NCBI GenBank assembly: GCA_028023455.1
Contig: JAQFVV010006310.1
Span: 558,001 to 622,000, forward strand
DNA from: Epiperipatus broadwayi
Taxonomy: Eukaryota; Onychophora; Udeonychophora; Euonychophora; Peripatidae
Reading direction: 5' to 3'
Length of the DNA: 64,000 nt
Shown here in pieces: positions 38,301 to 47,368 of the stretch. How positions within the stretch are numbered: position 1 is the stretch's first letter; each line of letters starts with the position of its first letter. The notes under the pieces were generated by a model, which was not told the DNA's origin, searched no databases, and worked only from the letters and a program-made list of their open reading frames with translations. Both the position numbers and the translations under genes were made by a program.

Positions 38301-38398
38301 TGGAGAAGAGAAGCTAAAGTTTGGAGAAGATGAATTGAACTTGGAAAGACCTTCATCCTGCAGTGGATTGATAATGGCTGATGATGATGATGTTGATG

Positions 38399-38764
38399 AT
38401 ATTAAATCATATATACTTAAAAGTATAATTTCATATTTGCTTTTATTGTTATTTTGAATGTAATTGCTACCTCTGACAAGAATGCTCACCATTAAAAAAG
38501 CATTTTGATTATATTTAATTATTTCAATGTTTTTCAAAATATACAATATTAGAGTATTGCTTTTAATTTACTGATTCTTTAATTATAAATTTATCTTCTT
38601 TAGATTTGAAGTGTGAAATGATTAAAAAGAAATACATTATGATACATTTATGCACATTTTTTTAATTATTGACAGACTTCATTTATATTATCAAGATTAT
38701 CTTAAAAGACATTCTAAAGAAGTGCAACATAATTTCATTTATTACAAGACTGCTTTGAATAGTT
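38399..38764. other. Rest of the tandem unit plus non-coding DNA
   Basis: The second half of the 158-bp repeat unit (to about 38530), then A/T-rich DNA without features. Confidence 0.5.
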
Positions 38765-38945
38765 TGATGTAGTTGTAGAGTGTCAGACTCTAGAGCATAA
38801 GATTCTCAGATTGATCGCAGAAGGCTTGTGAATAAAATCCCTGTCTAGTTATAAGCAAGCATAAGAAATGGTGACATGATGTTTATTGGCTTAAAACCAA
38901 TCCTGCCTACTAGGCTAGTAGTGGTTATGGTTATTAAAGAATCAA
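38765..38945 (+). mobile_element. SINE-like sequence with tRNA-like head
   Basis: TAGTTGTAGAGTG resembles a pol III A box, and CAGATTGATCGCAG some 40 bp later resembles a degenerate B box. After these come AGAAGGCTTGTGAATAAAAT and AAGAAATGGTGACATGATG, both shared with hammerhead element copy 1 (20722-20745 and 21010-21040). It is probably a tRNA-derived SINE that shares its body with the hammerhead element. Confidence 0.45.
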
Positions 38946-39073
38946 AAACATCAAAATGTATAGGTACTGAACTGAGTTCAGACCTATATGACTATATAAG
39001 CTAATGAGCTTGAATTGAAAATATTAAGGTGTTTTCAATTTAGGATTCATAGTTTTGTAGTTACGTAGAGATA

Positions 39074-39289
39074 AAAGGTGGCTGCTGGAGGGTTGCATTA
39101 GGTCCTAAGATCTAGGTCCAGTGCTCTCAGATCCAAGGCTCCTCACTGATGAAGACCACAAGTCAGAAACTAATCTGGGGATATTGGATGAGTCGGCATT
39201 AGATAGGGATTTTATGCACAAGCCTTCTGACATCCGTTCATTACTCTGGCTTGCACTGAGTGGCACTACTGTATGGAGAGTTTTGCCTG
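39074..39289 (+). mobile_element. Small hammerhead-bearing element, copy 2
   Basis: This runs AAAGGTGGCTGCTGGAGGG through the ribozyme to GGAGAGTTTTGCC. It matches the centre and one arm of copy 1 (20681-20875, opposite strand) closely, but lacks the second inverted arm. The open frame over it (39121-39306) is incidental. With the SINE-like sequence just upstream it may be part of one composite element. Confidence 0.65.
39126..39192 (+). ncRNA. Hammerhead ribozyme, type I, copy 2
   Basis: Stem I 5' strand ATCCAA-GGC-TCCTCA (39131-39145), core CTGATGA (39146-39152), stem II GAC-CACAA-GTC (39154-39164), A then GAAA (39166-39169), a minimal stem III C-TA-A, and TC with predicted cleavage after 39175. 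The stem I 3' strand is TGGGGA-TA-TTGGAT (39176-39189), pairing fully with the 5' strand around an internal loop; CTC/GAG may extend it. The site triplet is ATC where copy 1 has GTC, which breaks one stem III pair, so this copy may be weak or inactive. Confidence 0.65.
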
Positions 39290-40160
39290 TTTTAATATTT
39301 TCATAGTAATAATTACTTTAACTAAATTACAATATGAAGAAAATTATTTTTGCTGCAAGCAGAGTACTGTTAGTACAAATGTTAATCTATAAAAGTGTGT
39401 GACTGCAGTGTACAGTTTTTAAACTTAGGTTTATATTTTATAATTTAATATGGTATCAATGTATTTTGTTGTTATTAAAAAATGATCTTGATTTTTATTT
39501 TGAATGAAACACTTTTGTGGGGGCTTTGTATACATTAATGATGACAATCTTTACTTTGGATATATCATTGATGAACAGATTGTTTTGCACTGATGCTGGA
39601 TGAAAATTAAAATACTATATATTCATTAAATGTATTTTAAGTTTATAATTAAAATAGTGTTTATAGTACTAATATTATATATTGTATTGTGTATTATGAA
39701 TAAACTCTGTACTGTATAGTTTCAGTATGAAAGTTGCTTTTTTTGCTTTTGGATGACATAGCGTTAATAACTATCTAATGATATCAGTCTTAGAAAATGG
39801 CAATCAAAAAACTTTTATCAAATTTTTTTTCGATCATTGTAGTGAATAGTCTATTCTAAATCAAAATAAAGGATACAAATTGATGATGATCGCTATTGTG
39901 AATCTTCACATAAAGGACATGCAGTGAGGTATATAACAACTATATTTTAAGAATAGACTTATTCTTGGAAGAAAGAAGGTAGATAAATGATGATGATTTG
40001 GAATGATTGATTTTCAAACAATTGACATGTTACTATATACAGTACTCTCTTTAAAAAGATTGTTAGAATTATTTTTCATTGGCAGAGATTTATATCTATG
40101 CACATATACATACTTGGATTATTTGTATTTATTGTTTGAACTATTTCCATCATCTAATAT
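39290..40160. other. Non-coding DNA
   Basis: No gene or recognised repeat. Confidence 0.4.
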
Positions 40161-40214
40161 GTGTATTGAATGTCTTTAGATTCCAATTGCATGACATCAA
40201 ACAGCTTAGTATAT

Positions 40215-40262
40215 GCACAACATTTTCAGAGGTATTAATCTCCCCTCTTCTTCAGGCGTTGC
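40215..40262 (-). ncRNA. Hammerhead-like motif in PLE tail
   Basis: On the minus strand: CTGAAGA (complement of 40249-40255) fits CUGANGA, immediately followed by stem II AGAGG ... CCTCT (5 bp) and then GAAA (complement of 40224-40227). Stem I is only about 3 bp and stem III is uncertain. PLEs are known to carry hammerhead motifs, which supports the call. This copy is probably degenerate. Confidence 0.45.
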
Positions 40263-40271
40263 TGGCCTGAC

Positions 40272-40372
40272 CAGTGAAAGTACTAGCATCGGAATTGAAC
40301 CTGAACCCTTAGATTCTTGAGTGTTGGATTTTAAAGTAACCCTTTAACCATCTGAGCCACCCTGCCAAAGGC
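40272..40372 (-). repeat. tRNA-like sequence in PLE tail
   Basis: On the minus strand GGCAGGGTGGCTCAGATGG contains an A-box-like TGGCTCAGATGG, and GGTTCAATTCC is a near-perfect B box at tRNA spacing for a long variable arm. No clean cloverleaf with an anticodon stem was found, so it is a tRNA-derived SINE head or relic rather than a tRNA gene. Confidence 0.5.
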
Positions 40373-40402
40373 AACAGTCAGTAGCAATTTCATATACTGT
40401 AC

Positions 40403-40760
40403 TTATCTGTGAGGTTTCTCCTGATTTCTCCACTTTTCCTTCATAATAGTAAAAATGATTAGTGGTTTCCATACATTATGTATAGTTATATTAGGTTGAC
40501 TTATGGGATTGTTTGCCATTATCACAGCTTCTTTAAATTTTCTTCTTTGTACCTTTTCTTGTCTATCTAATATTTTTGTGTTTTGCCAATTGAACATATG
40601 TTCATTGGTACAAACATGGTCTGCTTCATTAGACACATGTTTTCTTTCTCCTAATCATTAGTTGTATTCTTGCAAGCGCTTTTCAATGAGACCTGGTCTA
40701 ATCTATATATGTTCTTCCACATTCATATGGTATTTCATAGATGAGTTTTTTCTTTTCAGC
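40403..40760 (-). pseudogene. PLE GIY-YIG endonuclease domain
   Basis: The minus frame near 40700-40735 reads MKYHMNVEEHI, corresponding to the usual I-PCxCG-xxYIG region with the GIY-YIG motifs eroded. It continues RPGLIEKRLQEYN, then SNEADHVCTNEHMFNWQNTK (ADH...H motif region) and KFKEAVIMANNPISQPN to a VWKPLI C-terminus. The order and the Arg-helix/H-x-FxW/KEA motifs fit PLE endonucleases of the type common in arthropods and other invertebrates. A stop separates the first part from the rest. Confidence 0.7.
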
Positions 40761-40779
40761 ATTTCAAGCTTAGGCTTTG

Positions 40780-41745
40780 TAGATGTTTCGAATTCCTCAT
40801 AGTGTGGTATGGTTCTAGGAGGCTGTTCTGATGTTATACTGATTGCAGATTTTTCTCAATTTGTCTGCTATTTTTGGTATGCATGGGTACACTATAATAC
40901 CAATAATTTTTTTTTTTTTTGCTTTTGATGGTTCTTTTTGCTGTCTATTTAAAGTTTTCTTAATGACAGCTGATGGACTGTCATTTTTCATAAGATTTGT
41001 TCTATATAGATCTTTTCTTTTTCTAAATCGCTGGTTTCTGAACAAACTTGATTTGTTCTATTCCATAGTGGTAGTGTAACTGTATGTTTTGTGTTTCTGG
41101 TATGATTGGGTGGTTTTCTTAATGACAGCTGATGGACAGTCATTTTTCATAAGATTTGTTCTATATAGATCTTTTCTTTTTCTAAATCGCTGGTTTCTGA
41201 ACAAACTTGATTTGTTCTATTCCATAGTGGTAGTGTAACTGTATGTTTTGTGTTTCTGGTATGATTGGATGTATTTGTTAAGTGTTTTCCTGGATGTGTA
41301 GATTTTCAGTAAACTGTAGTTTTGATTTTGCCATGAGGGAGTCTTGTCATAAGAACATCTAAGAATGCCAATTTTTGTTCTTGTTCTGATTCTCTTGTGA
41401 ATTTAATCAAAGGGGATATGTTGTTGATATGTTTCAGAAAGTTTATAATAATGCTTCACCATGTGGCCATACTTTAGGTAGATATGGAGTAGTTTTTATG
41501 GCTGTGGTTTCAAGTTCTTCCATGTAAATATTGCTAATCAGGGATGACAAGGTTGAGCCCATAAACATTCCTTGATTTTGTTGGAAGAATTTATATTATG
41601 TTGAATGTAGATTGTTTTTATGCAGGATGTTAATAGTTCCATTATATTATCAATAGGAAGAATTGTTCTGGTTTTTAAGCTATTATCACCATTTAATCTT
41701 TTCCTTATAATGTTAAAAGATTCTACAATATATGTTTTTCAATTT
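40780..41745 (-). pseudogene. PLE reverse transcriptase lacking its YVDD block
   Basis: Motifs in minus-strand order: FNIIRKRLNGDNSLKTRTIL (about 41655-41715), MELLTSCIKTIYIQ, QGMFMGSTLSSLISNIYMEE (about 41515-41575), TTPYLPKVWPHGEALL (about 41445-41500), KFTRESEQEQKLAFLDV-like sequence in mixed frames, and finally YPCIPKIADKLRKICNQYNI (about 40840-40900). In PLEs the VWPHGE block directly follows the YVDD active site. Here the residues just before it are YLPK and no YVDD is present, so the catalytic segment was deleted. Frameshifts and stops add to the damage. Confidence 0.75.
40954..41271. repeat. 159-bp tandem duplication inside the PLE
   Basis: The unit starting GTTTTCTTAATGACAGCTGA occurs at 40954-41112 and again at 41113-41271 with only a few differences. 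159 bp is 53 codons, so the duplication kept the reading frame and duplicates an Arg/Lys-rich segment (FRNQRFRKRKDLYRTNLM) of the RT C-terminal region. Confidence 0.9.
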
Positions 41746-42425
41746 AAAAATCAAAAGGAAATTATCTGAACTTAAAATTATGACAGGCACTCTTTTGTCT
41801 AGATAACAACAACCAATTAATGCCTTGGAAGACAGACTCTTATCTCATTGTTATATTGATTTGTTAGTTGTAAAAACATCCTCAAGATTATTCAGTAATG
41901 TTTTCTCGATAAAATAATGGTAAATAGGCAAAATAACATTAAAAGATTCTAAAATATGTTTTCACTTTAAAAACCAAAACAAAAATATCAGAATTGTCAA
42001 CATTGGCAAATTAACATTAAAAGAATCAAAAACATGTCAAGCGTTGTTAGCCGAGAGGTCATCGCAGCTGCCTTGCAAGCAAGTAGTTGTTTGCAGACAG
42101 TTGTGGGTTCACCTCCCGGCCGATGCTATGACATGAAAAAAAAAGAATTTAAAACATGTTTTCTGTTTGAAAATCAAAATGAAAATTTTGTAATTGTCAC
42201 CAGCAAAATAACATTAAAAGGATTCTAAAGCATACATTTCCACTCTAAAAATCAAAAGGAAGTTATTGGAACTTAAAATTTTTGATGGGCACTCTTTTGT
42301 ATAGAACATAACAAACAATCGATCAGCACTTTGGAAGGCATGTTCTTATCTCATTATTATATTGATTTGTTAGTTGTAAAAAAAAATTTAAAGGTTATTG
42401 ACTAGAGTTCTCGATAAAAAAATAA
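41690..42425. repeat. Diverged direct repeats around a retroposon
   Basis: A block of about 210 bp beginning AACATTAAAAGATTCTA and containing GGCACTCTTTTGT, TTATATTGATTTGTTAGTTG and TCTCGATAAAA occurs at about 41697-41925 and 42211-42420. Shorter copies of the first 45 bp occur at about 41936, 42011 and 42160. It overlaps the 5' side of the PLE and may be its terminal repeat. Confidence 0.65.
42037..42150 (+). mobile_element. tRNA-derived retroposon (SINE or tRNA pseudogene)
   Basis: AGCGTTG (from 42040) can pair as an acceptor stem with CGATGCT (42121-42127). Between them lie an A box (TTAGCCGAGAGG), a long variable region as in class II (Leu/Ser) tRNAs, and GGTTCACCTCC as B box. It is followed by an A-rich tail (GACATGAAAAAAAAAG). 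AAAACATG flanks it on both sides (42029-42036 and 42151-42158) as an 8-bp target duplication. The anticodon arm is not convincing. The sequence is G+C rich compared with its surroundings, so the insertion looks fairly recent. Confidence 0.7.
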
Positions 42426-44690
42426 CAAGTGAGAGAGTTAAAGATGTTTATAAAATTAATCCAAAAATTAAAAAGATTTTAACACATTCTATACAGATAA
42501 TGATCATAATATTATGTGCATGTATAGCGTAAAGCAAAGATCTACAGAAATAAGATGTTAAAAAATTTTATTTTGAATTTAAGATGCATCTCTCATTTAG
42601 AGGACCAAAATTTGGGGGAAAAGTGCATTTTATATTCGAAGTAATATGGTATTATTTATATTTAAAAAATTTTATGTAACAAAAATAAAATTTTAAATTA
42701 ACCCCTTTTTATAATTTTGGAGGGAAAGTAATATAAAAATAAAAACATGTTTCCATGAAACAAAAAAAAACTTAACAGTTATTAATTATTACAAATTATT
42801 ACCTAAATTTAGCACTCATCTATACATTTAAATATAATGTGCACATTAAAATATAATTTTGCTATGATTTATTTTTCTTGGGTAGTTGTAAATTTCATTT
42901 TTTTCTATAGTGGGGTTTTTTTTTTCTTGTAAGCATTTTTATTAACATCTACTTGCAGGCTAATATACACGGTCAAATTTCTCCATTTTTGCAGTAGAAT
43001 ATTTTTAGGTTCCTACACAAAAAGAATGTCTATTTTTTCTTGGAAGGCCAATACTTAGAGACAGAGACACATGGTCTTGGTTGGAGACAAAGCTTATTAT
43101 AGATTATTTCTGTGGTATTATACATTTTCTTTTGTGAGCAAGTTACATGGTTAGATTTGATGATGTTCAGCTTCTTGCTAACACTTAGCACATGGTTTTC
43201 TTAAATCCATTTTAAAAACTTATTAACTGATAGTGTGCTCTCCACAGTTCAACTTTTGCTTGTTTTCTTCAGTAGCTGAATCAGAAAAGACCTGCTACTA
43301 TTTTCTTCAACAGCTTGGTGCAGAATGATTGTTCTTTATATGATACTGGGGGCTACTAATTTACCCACTTCCTATCTTTTTTTTTTTTTAACAATCCTCC
43401 ATCCAATCACTATCTTGTCTCTTATCTGACAAAATTTAACTCTGACCAATTGGATTTATTTTTACTAAAGGTTATTTCTTTTCTTCAAAATTAAAATTAA
43501 AAAATAAGTCAAAAATAAAATTAATTTCCAATTATAAAAAAATTCCTCTGTAGTTATTTTTAAAATAAGTCAAAAATAAAATTAATTTCCAATTATAAAA
43601 AAATTCCTCTGTAGTTATTTTTTTTGTTTCTTGTGTCAAAACAAAAACAAGATAATCAATTAATTACACTGATTTGATAAGAACTGCTTATTGTTTTTGG
43701 AGAGAAATAAAAAAAGAAAAAAGACAATTTTTATTAATTGAAACAAAATTTAACAATCATTAATCCTCCCCCTTTTTTTTTTTCTGTTAAAAATACTACA
43801 GTACTGAATATAAACTTTATTTACATTATCTCTCTTAAAAAATTCAAATTATTAATTTACTGAAGAGAAAAAATTTCCCCCCTGTACTTTTTCAAAATTA
43901 AAATTAAAACTGCTAAATAATTATAATTAGGGAAGTGAGAGAATAAAAAAAGTGTTTATTTGATTTATACTTTTCTCTTTCTTTTACAATTTTTATCTAA
44001 TTATAATAATATTCACATTACTTTTAAAATATTTGAAAATTCTCATGTAATCATTTGCTGAAAATATTTGAATAAATCAAAAACCCATTATTATTATTAA
44101 AAAACATAGGAAAAATAAATATTATTTGCCCATTCTAACCTTACTTTTGTGTATGCTTGTAATATATGACATAATCAGAATTGTCCACTGCTTGCAATAT
44201 GACAATATCCCTTAAAATGAGACAATGAAATGGTGATGTAAATTTCATTTCTCATTATTTTAAATTTATAATGTAGTCTTCTCGTTATTACATGGGCTGT
44301 ATGAGGTTATCAGGATATGCAGAAAAGTAGTCTAATGTATGCATCATCGATGATCTTCACTTGAGTTAGGGTGTTAAAGGGTGATAGTCATCTGTTCAGA
44401 TTGCCTCTATTCTCTGAACTACTATTGATCTTCTCATCAAGCCTCCTCCCATGGATTGTATTTATGATTTCTTTCAACAGCTCTATTTATTATTTTAAGT
44501 TTATTTCTCATTTTTGGAAATTCTTTATTTTATCTCTTTCCTCTAACTGTGTTTTAAAAATAATCCAATATTTTCTCCAACTCCAATTGAATTACTACCT
44601 GAATAATATCTGGTGGAAATACTGATTTTTGTAGTTTCATTATTATTTGAGATAGAAAAGTTTTCAGGGCACTGTAATCTTGACAAAGAT
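42426..44690. other. Non-coding DNA
   Basis: No gene recognised. The segment 42940-43420 has higher complexity and might be an old, unrecognised element on the minus strand. Confidence 0.35.
43501..43622. repeat. Perfect 61-bp tandem duplication
   Basis: The unit starting AAAATAAGTCAAAAATAAAA occurs at 43501-43561 and 43562-43622 without mismatch. Confidence 0.85.
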
Positions 44691-45695
44691 GAATGAGATT
44701 TCTTGAATCATTGGCAGTCTCTGCAGAAAGGAGTTTGCTGTTAACTGAAGGAGGAACCGAGCAGAGCTAATTACTATTGTTCAGTCCATACTTTTTGTTG
44801 TTGCTGCTGTTATTACTATATGATTATTTTATAATACCCAAACAAGGATGTGCTGCTCACCAACATGGGGAGTTATTATCTTTTTACCTCGGAGTTTAGG
44901 ATCAAGAAACGTGTTTTTTTTCTCAATTGTCTGATAGCTCAATTCAAATTCTGTTGCATTTTTTTGAAGGAACAATGAATGTGTGTGAATGAACTTTTGC
45001 AAAATAAATATTTACAATTATGACAGACAAAACTAAATTACGTTTTTTATTCCCAGAAGACTGTAAAGATACCAGACAAGGCAGTTGTTAATTGCCATTT
45101 GATGATGATCTTTTATTTAGGTATTTACAATTGCAGATCACTTTCAAGTGAAGGAATATTGCAAGAATTTGAACAAGATCTGACTAATATTAAAGTGACA
45201 ATTGATAAAAGGGGGATATATTCTGTATTACAAAGTGGAAGAATAACATTGTGGAGATAAGAGAGAATATCAAGAGTAGTTATTCAACTTAATGGAAGGT
45301 ACCAAATGTAGATAGTTCAAGTTTATGAGTTTTCACTGTGATGAAAAAGTATAGGATTTTTATATGGATTTACAGAAGACCTAACAACATTTTAAAATTG
45401 TCATGGGAGATTTTAATGCTAAAATTGGTAGATGATTGAAAGATGAAATTGTTGTCGGTAAATTTGTTTATGATGATAGAAATGAGAGAGGACATAGATT
45501 TCTGGAGTTTGTAGAAAAAGAATAATTACATTGCCATTGAAGCATCCAAGTAAAAATTGGGTGGAATTGGGTTATGTTTTGACTAATACAAAATATGTAT
45601 TTTAAAATTGTAATCTTAATAAATTCAATACTGGAAATGTTTATCGATTAGTGAGTTGTGAAATATGTGTTGATACAGAACTAGAGGGGGGAAAA

Positions 45696-45885
45696 ATTAA
45701 AAAAACAAGTCTTACTTGATATTCCTAATTTTCATAAACATTTCAATGAATTTAAGTTGGTACTTGTAAATCATTTTAAAATATTAACAGAAAAAATATT
45801 AAAAAAAACAAGTCTTACTTGATATTCCTAACTTTCAGAAACATTTCAATGAATTTAAGTTAGTACTTGTAAATCATTTTAAATA
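45696..45885. repeat. Tandem duplication of about 103 bp in the RTE relic
   Basis: ACAAGTCTTACTTGATATTC and the following CATTTCAATGAATTTAAGTT segment occur twice (from 45705 and from 45808) with a few differences. Confidence 0.8.
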
Positions 45886-46157
45886 ACTGATACACTATTA
45901 AAAAAAGCAATTAACCAATAAAATGTCTACTAAGACAAGACAGTTTATGAAGCAAAGAAGTTATATGAAAATATATAAAAATGATGCATTAAGAAGGATT
46001 GAATATCAAGAATTTTGTAAAATAATATGAAAAATAATTAACAATGATATAAGAAAATATAATTGTGAATTAGTAAGGAAAACTAGAAGAAAGTAAGTCA
46101 CAAGTGTGAAACATATTGGTAGTGACCACCTAGATGGAATGATTATTAAAAAGAGAG

Positions 46158-47368
46158 GGTACTAATCGATACGTCAGGCCAACCGTCTGATGGCATTTCT
46201 CTGCTAAAAACACATGCCATTTACATAGCCCAATATTTCTGTGCTTTTGCAGAGAAACTTACGGCCTATAGAATAGTACTATTCCTATTAGCTGCTGCAG
46301 GCATACATGGCATTTCACATCAATATTACGGCCTGCTAATGTGCTTCGCAACACTATGCAAATACGCATGCTTAACGGATCGCGATCGTACTATGTGAGG
46401 GTGGAGGGAATTCAAATGGCTATAACTGTTGTAATATGCATTCTAATTAAAGATCTTACCCCCTACCCGGCATAGTATTTGATACTAATAATTGTAAGAC
46501 CATCACCATGCTTCCTTACAAATTTTGGATGGTGGAAAAAATTGTAACGGTTATGGCCAAGCACCTTTTCCCAGAATTCACGTGAATAGCCACGTAAATT
46601 ACGAGACAAATAAAATGTCTGAGGTTGCACTTAGTTTTGGAAATCATAAACTTGGTTTGATCAGTGACGACAAATTATTTGTCAACCACCAAAAAAAAAC
46701 ATTAAAATAAGATCAAATCATTTGACTTTTTCAACTTTGGTTTGTTTGTTTTTTTGTTGTTTATTTTAAAAAAATATGGCGCCTTTTTTTGGCTATATGG
46801 TGATTTTTGTTTCGATTTTTTATTTGTATACCGCTGATATACTAAAACTTTTCTTTTTAAAACCAATTTTTATTAACCTTTTTTTAAAAATAAAAACAAA
46901 CCAAAAATAACTTTTGTCTCTATCGTTTGTCTAAGTGATGACAAATTATTTCTCCCCGTCTTTCCTCAAAAAAGTTAAACTAAGATCAAAACTTTTGACT
47001 TTTTCAACTTTGGTTTTACGGTGAATTTTGTTTTGGCTTTATTTGTATTAGGCAATGTTTTTAATTTTGCCATTTTTGAAAACAAAAATGTGCAAATATT
47101 TGAATCAAATCTTGTATCGTAAATTATTTACAGAATGTCAAAATATTGGTAAAAAAAATTTATCAAATGTCAAAAGATGAGTAAAAAAGTTGTATCAAAT
47201 GTCCAAATATTTTTAAAAAAGGCAGAAAATGTCAAAATATTTTAATAAAAGTCGGAGAAAATGTCAAAATAGTTTAATTAAAAATAGTCTGGCCCGGATC
47301 AATATAATTTTGTGTTTTTAGCAGAGAAACCGCCAACAGATGGCTGGTCTGGCGTACCAATTAGTACC
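46158..47368. mobile_element. TIR element, family X copy 1, nested in RTE
   Basis: The left end GGTACTAATCGATACGTCAG and the right end (read in reverse, GGTACTAATTGGTACGCCAG) start imperfect terminal inverted repeats of about 57 bp that reach CTCTGCTAAAAACACA on both sides. It interrupts the RTE between linker and RT. The flanks AAAGAGAG and ACAGAGAG suggest an 8-bp target duplication with one mismatch. The interior starts G+C rich and becomes poly-A/T with repeated AATGTCAAAAT motifs. No transposase frame was seen. The G+C-rich part resembles 50.9-51.3 kb. Confidence 0.7.

Larger units (their letters stand above)
35202..38398 (+). mobile_element. Full-length RTE-clade LINE with 12-bp target duplication
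   Basis: About 3.2 kb, the usual full length for RTE. It is bounded by ATATTAAATCAT at 35190-35201 and 38399-38410. It encodes an APE-type endonuclease followed by reverse transcriptase and ends in GATGATGATGATGTTGATG, the short trinucleotide tail typical of RTE/BovB elements. Stops and frameshifts split the single long frame, so it is inactive. A second copy lies at 44.7-48.85 kb and a truncated one at 22.65-24.16 kb (minus). Confidence 0.9.
40161..41745 (-). mobile_element. Penelope-like element: reverse transcriptase, endonuclease and tail
   Basis: On the minus strand, RT motifs (from about 41745) are followed by a GIY-YIG endonuclease (to about 40403), then a tRNA-like stretch and a hammerhead-like tail. 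RT-then-GIY-YIG is the defining order of PLEs. The protein differs clearly from the PLE fragment at 10.3 kb, so at least two PLE lineages are present. It is disabled by stops, a deletion at the RT active site and a 159-bp internal tandem duplication. The 5' part is missing or lies in the repeats at 41.7-42.4 kb. Confidence 0.8.

Noticed and set aside
42037-42130. Functional tRNA gene
   Set aside because: Boxes and acceptor stem are present, but the anticodon arm does not fold well, and an A-rich tail with target duplication points to a retroposed copy.
41690-42425. CRISPR array
   Set aside because: Repeats are long, diverged and irregularly spaced in a eukaryotic, transposon-rich setting.
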